64,000 nt of DNA. Source: Dipetalonema caudispina. Its lineage: Eukaryota; Nematoda; Chromadorea; Rhabditida; Onchocercidae. The notes beneath the pieces are model-generated. The model was not told where the DNA came from. It was given only the letters and a program-made list of their open reading frames with translations, and searched no databases. Shown piece after piece: positions 51,694 to 61,206 of the stretch. The translations under genes were made by a program, and so were the position numbers. The stretch lies in NCBI GenBank assembly GCA_013365325.1, contig JABVXV010000004.1, forward strand, positions 682,001-746,000, in the 5' to 3' direction. Every line of letters begins with the position of its first letter. The first letter of the stretch is position 1.

Positions 51694-54600
51694 TTAATTT
51701 CGATATTTCAGAATGTCATCTGAAAGAAGATGCGGTTCTCTAAGCTGTTCAACGAGATCCCTGTCTACTGTTTTCATTGCATTATAAATGTGCAAATCTT
51801 CATTCATGTATCTCAATGCATCGGCAGCAAATGAACGAGATTTTAGATTAGGCACTGACTTCTCATTCTGCAAGAAAATGTAAGAAATTACAGACCTATT
51901 AAATAGAATCAAAATCAACACATAACTTGAATATGTCACCCATTCTGGCTCAATTTCTTACAGTAGATATCTGTTTATTTTACTTCCTAACAGGATTTAT
52001 CCATAGCTATAATCGACTACAAATAAAAGAAAATGAAATATTTTGTTAAACATTATATCAAATTTTTGAAAGCTAACATATTCCATGAAACCCGAGAGCC
52101 TTATTACACCCAAAACGATGGTGAGACACTCAGCAGAGCTACTATCATCAAAAATTATACAAGTTATAAAAGAGCATAATGTGCTCTTGTGTCCCACAAA
52201 ATTTACAAACCTCAAGAAGGTGCAGAACTTTGTGTACGACCCAATTACTGCTGGTATCACAATCACTCTTCATTTCCATAATTCGAACCAGAAGGCATCG
52301 TCCTAAAATGTTATTTAAAGGACCAAATTCGGCAATTCGTCCCAACGAATCATGAACTGTACCAAAAAATTCGGCCCATAAATCTGAGGAACCATATAGA
52401 TAACTTTGTGGTATGAAAAGCCTCACCTGTACCTGAAAAAAAAAAAAAGCATCGATAAAGAAATCACCTCGAACATACTCAATTATGTTCCATAATAGTT
52501 CCTGTTTTATTATTCTTTTCTGCAGTTTCTTTCTTGTACAAAGCAACCTCAATGTTGAACAATTAAGAGACGGCAGAAGATGGATCCGAATCATTTTGGA
52601 GAAGAGAAGTTGGATACTGAAAGCCCTTTGATCTCATTCAAAGTTTGCAAGAACTGGGACAGTTACCGAAACGATAGTTCTGTAGGATCGTGTAGGATAA
52701 ATCGGACTGACAATACACCAGTGTTTTGCGGCATACTTACATGTTCTTAATTCATTGCGTTCTTGCAGACATATATCATTTAAACAGCTGAAAAATGACA
52801 CATTTTCTTATTATGAAGTCACCTATTCTTAAAAAAGTTAAAAGGCACATCTATACATTTGAAGTTTGGAAGTTAATAGCTTATAACATAAGATATAGAT
52901 GAACATTATGAAATCATTCGTCAGATATTTGAAAGCTTTCAAAAGATGAGAAATAACGACGGCGAAAGAATTAAAACTTCAGGTATTTGCCTATACCATT
53001 ATTGAAACCTTACGAACTCAAAGTAAACTTTAAAAAGCAAAACTTACGAAGGTATGAATTTAATCCATTCACCATGTCGTAACTGCTCACCAAGGCTCAA
53101 CGAAATCATTCCCTTACCGAGCGGTGATGTCCAAACAAAAGCCTTCCCATTAAAACAGGATGTTACCAAACCAACAACTGCTTTACCATCCTCGATCTCT
53201 TCTTCTCCCTTTCCATCCGTTAAAGCACACGGCTGAGAATCAAAAAATTGTTGCTGAAAAAAAATGACCTTTTTCAGCGTAAAAGAGAAAAATAAAAAGC
53301 CTCATAAGAAGGCTAAAAGCAGAAATATATATGAAATATATGAAAAAATCTTAAGACACAAAAAAATACAAACAATAATCCCTCATCATAACTACTCGCA
53401 AGACAGATCACAATGTATCCAAGAAAGGGAAATAAAATAAAAAACAAACAAACGGAGAGAGCTGCATTAACTGGGGATAAATACGTTTAATATTTAGGTT
53501 GCCACTAACAATTATTTTAACTATGCAATTTTGGTTACTTTAATAAATGGATAACATTTGCACAAAACATAAATGAAACAATGATAAACCGAACAAACGT
53601 TATCCAAGTATTAAAATACATTTCACATACATAAAAAAAGGAAAACCTTTTATCCCAAAATCTGAAAGAATCGAAGTTTATCATAAATGGTGATACTAGT
53701 TAAATCTAAAAGAACTGAAGTTTATCATTAATGATGATACTAGTTATATATCATGAAAATGTTTACATTGGCAAGCTTACTTCGGTAAAATATGACTGAC
53801 TAGAACGGCTATGTTCGCGTAACCGCTTATGTTCTTGCAACTCATCATGAACAACGTCACTGCTACTGAATGAACTTTTAGTGCTGTGTGTAGCTACATC
53901 AGAATAATTGTCCTCGAACGTCCTGTTCGGTAATCCCACTGACGGGTTAAGTCCTGATGAAAGACTATGTACTGATGAAAATCGCTCCAAAGATGTTTCC
54001 ATTATTTGCTCAGGAAGCTCCTCGCTAATATACCAGGACGTTTTGTATAAGCGTTCAAGATTGGAAAGCGCTTGCGGGATTCTGAAAAGTTTTAATAATA
54101 AGCACTAAATAGCAAAGGATTAGTAGCACTGTCTGGTTATCCAAGCAGCGAGCCTCCCACAAATGGTCGAGCTGATCATATCTTTTTGAACGAATTCTGT
54201 TGTGACTGAGGTTAGTTCGCATCATCTCGTGCTGGTATATTGAAGATGAGATTCCCGAACAAACAGTGAAAATATCTTTGGAACGATTTTTCCAAAATAA
54301 GATATAAAAACATCTACTGAACTAAGTTTTTTCATTTCCCCTTGCTTTTGGATAAGATAACTTCTAAGATAGTCAAAGAAAAAAGATATAAGCCAACCTT
54401 TCCACCCACACGTCATAATCAAAGTTTTCATTTAAAATTGGGAAATTCTGAAATATTCCAATAACTCCCAAATCATTTGAATGAGCTAACAAATTACAAC
54501 CGGATACATCGCTGGAACGAAATGAGATTCGCGTTTTGACCTGGAAAAAAGAAAAATGCTCATATTTATTATATAGTTAATCTTTTTGGTTACAAAAAGC

Positions 54601-55030
54601 CAAAAAATCTACATGCAACTTGCCTACTATGTTGAATACCTTTTCAAATTGCCCTTAAAGTTTTAAAAAATCTGAAAACCCTCAACTACAATAAGCTAAT
54701 TATCAGTTTTAAACTAACTGAACTAAATGCATATTGAAGGCTCTCATTATTCATTTTAGAAAACCAAAAAATGAAGGAAAAAGTATCTCCACTCACCATG
54801 ACACTTCCGTGTTCATTAACTTTCGTTGGCATTAAGTTCGGAATATCGGTGAAATCATCAATGAAACTACTGTCATCTTTAATACTGAACACAATCCAAT
54901 CACCAACTGATGGCATCCATCCATTTGTAGGTACCAGTCTTTTGTCCAGGATAGCTTCACCTCCAAAACTTCTCGACCACACGTAAAAAAATTCACTTTT
55001 CGACTTTGTTACCAATCCTTTAAACAACAT
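51694..55030 (-). CDS. Unrecognised protein with a duplicated GLVT...VW...GxWI module, 474 residues
   Basis: Nine exons: 54797-55030, 54398-54540, 53781-54081, 53048-53253, 52741-52787, 52667-52706, 52548-52616, 52211-52421, 51694-51867; one frame to TAA. Residues 5-48 and 254-292 are two copies of a module: GLVT, a short gap, (Y/F)VW(S/T), a variable stretch, then (V/H)G(D/E)WI.F. Spacing suggests a small beta-barrel (OB or Tudor-like), which is inference. Between them lies a Ser-rich, charged linker (130-226). The C-terminal third (LWAEFFGTVHDSLGRI, VVHKVLHLLE, LVEQLREPHLL) looks helical. I do not recognise the protein. The start is one base after a CTTCAG acceptor. The exon 52548-52616 is 69 bases, phase-neutral, possibly optional. 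The acceptor for 52421 (GGTGAG|GC) is poor but the only one I found in phase, so the 52.2-52.8 kb part is the weakest. Confidence 0.65.
53669..53756. repeat. Imperfect tandem duplication of about 43 bases
   Basis: Two neighbouring copies share gaagtttatca, then a few changes, then tgatactagtta. They lie in the intron between exons 53781-54081 and 53048-53253 of the duplicated-module gene. No function suggested. Confidence 0.7.
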
Positions 55031-56328
55031 CCTGAAGTAATACAACAATTTACTCTAGCACTTCAAAACATATCCCACAAAGATAGAAAGTATGCCGTCA
55101 AAGTTTATGTTTAGATTGGATTGATAAAAATTGGAACATATAATTAAAAAAAGCCTATAACAAATTAATGGTAATATATCAAGTTTTTGGTGAGATATAT
55201 TTTTGAGAAGATACATTTGTATCTTATATTATGAGAAAGTTAAGACAAAGTTAACCAGCATAATTCAAATTTTGACGACTAAAAAAGCGAACGAATTTAT
55301 CTGATCCAAAGTTATTCGTATTTCTCCTATCGAACACAAATAAAGAGATGCATGAAATAGTTTAAAAGAACGAAACTTACTCTAATTTGTTTATTCCAAA
55401 TTTGAACTAATCCTTCAAGAAACATCAACAGAAGCAAAAAATAGAATCCAACATCAACATCTGACGGTAATCTCAGACACATTGATCCCTATCATAACTA
55501 CAACTGTCATTGTGCAACCATGTATCTCTCTCTCTCTCATTAACAATTCTTGGCTCAAATAAAATTTATTCACATCATTTGTTTAACCTTAACTTACTCT
55601 CAAGGTCATTATTATTCCCACGAAATGGAAAAATATCAAAAGTATCATCCTCGTTTTCCCTTATATATCCACGAAGAATTTAGATATGTAATGGAATGAA
55701 TTTTAGAATAAATAACTGATACATACGAGAAAAATACAAAGAGCATCGAATAATTGTGGAAATTTTGATAGAAGAAAAATGAATTAAAAATTATTGCTGA
55801 GGAAAAAATATTTCAATATTTGAAATGATTTTTTGATGGTTTCTAATTCATTATGGATAGAATTTCAAACTTTTCAAATCATCTCCAAATCTTGTCTTTT
55901 ACCAATCATCTAATTTCTTTAAAATAAGAGAACAAATTTTATTGTCCCTACTCCCCATCATACCTGAGTATATTGAAGAACTAGTCAATTTTATAGTAGA
56001 AAATAAAAAAGATTCTTGATTTTCTAAAGATCAGGAATATTTCGTTATCTACTTCTCTTCATAAGATTACTAGAATATAAAGGTATTACCGGTTATTAAC
56101 ATTTACTCGTAAATATTCAAATATTTACATTTCATTGAAAGTATCATTGAGGGAAAAGTATCTAGAAATTTAAAATCAATCATAACCAGTTGGTAAGTAA
56201 TTCTTGAAACAAAATTGCGATCACATAAAAGCGCTAGTTGTTGTATAGTTGCAATAAGCAATAGCACCATTTATCAGTTTGTTAGTATTCAATTCAAATT
56301 TTTTCTGCAACAACTTGTCGACTTCCAA
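55031..56328. other. Intergenic region between divergent genes
   Basis: It separates a minus-strand gene (start 55030) from a plus-strand gene (start 56329), so both promoters should lie here. It includes a short CT microsatellite (about 55525-55538). No further genes seen. Confidence 0.5.
55032..55037 (-). promoter_or_regulatory. Candidate spliced-leader acceptor of the duplicated-module gene
   Basis: ACTTCAG is followed by a single G and then the ATG at 55030, the arrangement often used for trans-splicing in nematodes. A cis intron to an undetected 5' exon is the alternative. Confidence 0.4.
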
Positions 56329-57454
56329 ATGATTCAACATACCGCCATCTTTCTAAGCGCTCATTTAATTGGTGATTTTAATTTCAAATTTCACTTCTAA
56401 TTACATATCATCTGCAGCAGTGGCATTATGCATTTCTCTCGATCATACTAAAATTTTGTGATTACTGGATTAACCGATAATTGAAGCATTCAGTTATCCA
56501 TAAGAAGCAAACTGACTAATTTTGTCATTAGTCTGAAATATGATAGTTTAGGCCAATTCTATGGTACTACTATACCACCAGTCTACATTATTCTTCAACC
56601 AAATATTCTCTCAAACATTGTTTATAATATATATTTTCAGTTATCACTGCACAAATGTGCTGTTCGTCATCGTCAGCCGTATCAGCTAATAAGAGATCGA
56701 TCAATATTTTGATCCCAATACCATATCCCTCTATATTTCCTGGATTGAGTGGTTTGAGAAGTGGAATGAATGGTCTTCCGAGAAGTCCGTACTTTGGATA
56801 CTTCACTCGATGTAAGTTTATCAATTTCTTCAAACGAAAGATCTTACAGGGGAGCCAATTTTAATTAAAATTGAAAAAGACAAAATTAAGATTATTGTAA
56901 AATAAAAAAGAAATAGAAGTCTTACTTAGGATCAGGTAGGTCTTAGAATTATAATGAAGGATGAGAAAATTCAAATTAAAACGTGATTTAATTTGATTCC
57001 GGAAACTGATAATTGTTTCGAAGTTAAATCGATAATTAGAGAGAACTGCGAGGGATTTTATTTGTATTCTTTTGAAGTCGCTGTTCTGGATTAATTAGCA
57101 GTACAATTATAAGAATAAATTAGATGTGCCAATTAATTAGATGGGATTTGAAATAAGAAGTGCATTCTTTTTAACTTGACTTTTCAAATATGTACCTGTT
57201 GAATTCAGTTGACTGACTTTCAAAATCAAGCATTTTAATTATAGAAACAGTTCAAAAGTAATTAAGCGTTCAAAATACTTCTCGAAAAGTAAGGTTTAAC
57301 GAGAGAAAATCCAAAATTGGAAGTAAGACAGTATTCAAATCATTAATTACTTGAATTTCAAGATCTCGGACCAGCAAGCGCAAATGGAATATGTCCAGCT
57401 GGAGTAAATATTAACGGTCTATGTTGGTATAATAGTATTGGTAACAATAAATGA
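56329..57454 (+). CDS. Small secreted cysteine-containing protein, copy 1 of a tandem family
   Basis: Three exons: 56329-56371, 56641-56811, 57363-57454; 101 residues, all junctions phase 1. Residues 1-18 form a likely signal peptide (MIQHTAIFLSAHLIVITA), followed by a short cysteine start (QMCC), a Pro/Ile stretch ending IPIPYP, a Gly/Leu/Ser part (GLSGLRSGMNGL), and a last exon with GPASANGICPAGVN then INGLCW. That exon matches the last exon of the gene at 60.5-61.2 kb, and the middle exons share xxCC...I(L/I)xP..GL.GL. The C-P-x-G-V-N-I-x-G-x-C pattern recalls short cysteine motifs of secreted nematode proteins, but I cannot name the family. An AATAAA overlaps the stop. The first exon is the least certain: its GTGATT donor is acceptable and phase fits. 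Confidence 0.65.
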
Positions 57455-60449
57455 TAATTTCAGTATAAATAAGAATGAGAAACAAGAACTGGGAAAAGAT
57501 TAGTCTGTATATAGTGTTTTATCTTTTTTATCACTTCGTTTTGAACCCTATTAATTGTTGAAATTTAATTTCAGTTTTATTGAAATTCATGCCTTTCATG
57601 CTTTTTATTCCGTTTGCCTCCATTCTTTTTTTTTTTTTTGAACAGCACTATCCGGAACATACAGTTCAGAAATTTCGTAGCATATGATAGCTTCTCTATA
57701 ATTTCTCAATTCATTTGTGGTTGTGCATAATTTCCAAAACAGATCACAATCCTTAATCATTTGACATAATTCAATTAAATGAATAATAAGTGAGAAGAAG
57801 AATGATGGATAATTCTCGTTTATATCAAGACTTATTGTGACACTCCTCAAATTAGCCTTAAAGCCAAAACTTCTTCTGTCAAAGGCCAGTATCTCAACGA
57901 TTGCGTGCTTCTTTCTGCTCTGCAGTTTTTGTGAGGCTTTTTAAAAAATTGAAAAGCAGCTTTCTCTGAGCATATTGAGTCTTTACAAGTATTGAATAAA
58001 TTTTTCTTTTTGCAAGAATAAAATTGAAAAATCATTTTGAATCTTCAACTTGTCACTGTGATTTTATAATGAATTTCAAAATTCTGCTTAAGCAAAATTA
58101 ATGTGAACATCGCATGGAATCAATGATTTAGAGTATAATTTAACAAATATAAACAAAAAATAATGAAGAATCAATGATCAGATGAATGAATTTTTTTCAT
58201 CCCATTGAATAAATCACAAAGGGTTTTTCCTTTCTTTGAACTGTTCTTTTTTGATTAGTACAATATTACACTCGTGTCATCCATTTATACAATGATAACA
58301 AATAACTGATAAATGTGACAATAGCTGGCTTGTTCTAGCCCTAAAAAAAAAAACGAAATTCTAGGCTTGTCGCCTCGGATATCCATCTTCCATCTTGGTT
58401 GATATCACTGAGAAACAAAAATTCTGGCTAAAGTGGAATTGATGAAATGAAGGCTATCATGAATGTTGCATTCAGCAAGATAAGAATTTCTAAACAAATT
58501 CATTAACTGATGTTAATGCTCAGGAAATTCACTGAAATTTATTTCACTGAATACACATTCTTAGACGAAAGCACATCGATATCAATATGATGAAAGGAAA
58601 AGCATTCCAAGTTCTCCGAAATAATACCAATATGGATGTCTATCATGCTCTGCCCAGATGTTAATTAGTTTTACCTCAAGCTAAACAGAATCATTTAGCA
58701 AAAACCTTCGAAGTTTTTGTCTACCTTTCAGAATGTGGTATTGAGGTAATACCTAATATCAGCCATTTTCAAGTAACTCAGCCACTTTTAATATTACCTT
58801 CTACTTTTGTACCATTAGATTAAGCAAAAAACCTTGAAGATAAATCTTGGTATCTAGCACATAGTCTTTAACTCAACAGGTATTATGGATGTTAAGGAAA
58901 ATTCTGGAATTAAATAAAAAAAATGAAATTTTCAGGAACTTATTTTAAATGTTATATATAGCATATCAGGAAGAAGTTATATAAAGATTATACAGTTCAT
59001 TCACTATTTCACGATTCTCTCATAAACATCAAGCATGCTTGCAAGTAGTATCAGTCATCTTAAATCTACTGTGGAAAACCAATAGATCGAGAAAGAACGG
59101 GAAAGTGTCGGGAATCTCTTTCAAGAGGCTTTTCTAAAAACAATCCACTGAATTAATATTCAAGCATTTTATGTCTGAAAAGATTGGTACTATCGTAGTA
59201 ATTATTATAAATCATAAATTACATTAAATTGCCTTGTCAATAATTTATAAACCATAAACGTGTACGTTTAAGCAATGATCAGTGATAAGTAAAAAATACT
59301 TATTGGATGATATTGTTAATCTTCTCCTCAAAGTTCGTTGACTAATTTGTGTTTCGCTGTCATTATCAAATGCATTCAAAAAATTATTATTAAACTTCCA
59401 CTCTTAATAAATCCTTAAAAGTACTTGAAGAATAAATTGGGTAACGTAAAAAATAACAATATCGATTCACTTCAGAAATTAAAATATTTAACAGTTTAAT
59501 CAGCTTACCCATAATTTATTGATAAGAAAGGGTAGTTTGTCATATAAAATTAAATACTGGACATGAAATGCAACAGCATGATAGTTGAGAAAGGAATATC
59601 CCAAGATGTAAAAATTCTTAATATTTCTGTTGAAATGAAGGATCATTAAATTTCATCCAACAATGTCGCCAAGTTCAGCAAGTTTGTCGTTTAAGCTTTC
59701 ATTTCTGAACGATATAAGACAAAATAACAAATGATGTGAGTAGTGAGTGATTCATTGAGGAATTCATTCAATAATCATTATTTTTCAAATTTTTATAAGT
59801 TAGTTATACTTTTTCTTTACATTTAAAAGTAAGTTTATACAATGTCTCTAGAATTTAGTTTACTTTCACAAGACATCCAAGAATATGAAATACACGCAAA
59901 CACAACTTCCATCTTACCGAGTGCAAGTAAACGTATAGCTGCAAGTGGTAAATTGTATTTTACATATGTGAGTAAATTTGCAATAATTCCAGTCTTCAGC
60001 TAGATCATTATGTAAACAGTTTTTCGTTATAATATGTCATCATAAAAACTATTCCTGAAATAATTTCTTCAACAAAACCACAAGAACAAACTTCGAACGA
60101 CGTTGTTCTAGTAAGACAGGAACAAGAATTCAGACTAACTAATGTATCGGGAATTCATCATCTTCGTTAATATCTTAGCAGGTGATTCTTTCTACTGTAT
60201 GATCTTTAATATCTCATTCCATCAAGAGAATTGCTCGTCAATAAACAAATGAGAGGTCAGAATTTGGTTACTAATCAAGTTGCAGGTCTTCAGTAATAGC
60301 TGAAACCTGTAATATCAACGATAAATTTTCCAGAAGTCGTAGAAGTAGGAAATATATCATTGCTTCGTTTTCAATATTTTTTTTTTTTTATCCAAATATA
60401 ACCTACGGAACGGGGAACAATAATAATAGTTAAATTTAATTTTACAATT
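57455..60449. other. Spacer between tandem paralogues
   Basis: Three kb with no gene I can support other than the doubtful minus-strand frame at 57605-57928. I looked for a third copy of the CPxGVN exon or a signal-peptide exon for copy 2 and found neither with confidence. Confidence 0.5.
57605..57928 (-). CDS. Hypothetical minus-strand open frame between the two secreted-protein genes
   Basis: About 108 codons stay open from a CTGCAG acceptor-like site (about 57928) to TAA-side low complexity at 57605. The frame reads like protein in its middle (IVEILAFDRRSFGF, SVTISLDINENYPSF, CDLFWKLCTTTNELRNYREA) and ends in a lysine run over a T tract. No ATG near the start unless Met at 57850 is used, no family recognised, and no matching upstream exon found. 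It may be a last exon of an undetected gene or chance. Confidence 0.25.
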   Translation of the reverse strand, partial: KLQSRKKHAIVEILAFDRRSFGFKANLRSVTISLDINENYPSFFFSLIIHLIELCQMIKDCDLFWKLCTTTNELRNYREAIICYEISELYVPDSAVQKKKKEWRQTE

Positions 60450-60545
60450 ATGAATTATATATACTTAATAGAAAGTCATAGTAAGAGGCAAAGTAATGGT
60501 TGGAAAATAAAAATTATTTCGGTTAAAATTTCATTTTTTTTTCAG

Positions 60546-61206
60546 CAGCAAATTGTCAGATTTGTTGCTTTAACTGCTACTGCCCACTGCCAGCAGCAAC
60601 AGTACCAGGTGGAGGTTCAACATCCATTTATATCATATTACCGAGATATGGATTTGGTGGATTGGGTGGACTCGGAAGTCTCACTGGTGGATTCGGTGGA
60701 TTAGGAACGAGCTGTAAGTGTTATAAGAAGATTATCAGAAATTTTGGGGCCATTTGTGACATTTAACGGCATTCTAATCAAACAGAATATCTCCTACAAA
60801 ATCTCCCTGACAATCTATTTAATCAGTCTATCGGTAGTTTAGTCAAAACAATATGAGGTAGCATTTTCTAGATTAATTTCAAATTACTGAAATATTTGTC
60901 TATACTTGTTTAATACAGTCGGATTCTGTGAAAGAAGTATAAATTTACTTGATTAAAATCATATCACTTTTCTCTTGTTTTTATAAGAAGTGGAAATATA
61001 AAGTATGGAATTTGGGGACATCACAGAGAATCCTGGAATGAGTGATGCTCAGTGTTATTTAGAAGGACAGAAAAAGTTAAGAAAGAGAAAAGAAGATTTT
61101 TAAATTTGTCAAAGTTACTTCAATTTTTCCAGATGGACCAGCAGTAAATGGTTTATGTCCAATTGGTGTCAATATCGGTGGTCAATGCTATGCATTAGGT
61201 GGTTAG
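60546..61206 (+). CDS. Small secreted glycine/cysteine-rich protein, copy 2, 5' end uncertain
   Basis: Exons 60546-60713 and 61133-61206, joined in phase 1 and ending GGT TAG. The first reads ANCQICCFNCYCP, then a Gly-Leu rich run (YGFGGLGGLGSLTGGFGG); the second reads GPAVNGLCPIGVN then IGGQCYALGG. Same exon phase, same ending and same CQxCC start as the gene at 56.3 kb, so the two are tandem paralogues. Cysteines and glycine repeats suggest an extracellular or cuticle-associated product (inference). A signal-peptide exon should lie upstream; the only phase-compatible candidate I saw is 60450-60480 (MNYIYLIESH, donor GTAAGA, 65-base intron), which is a poor signal peptide. Confidence 0.6.
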
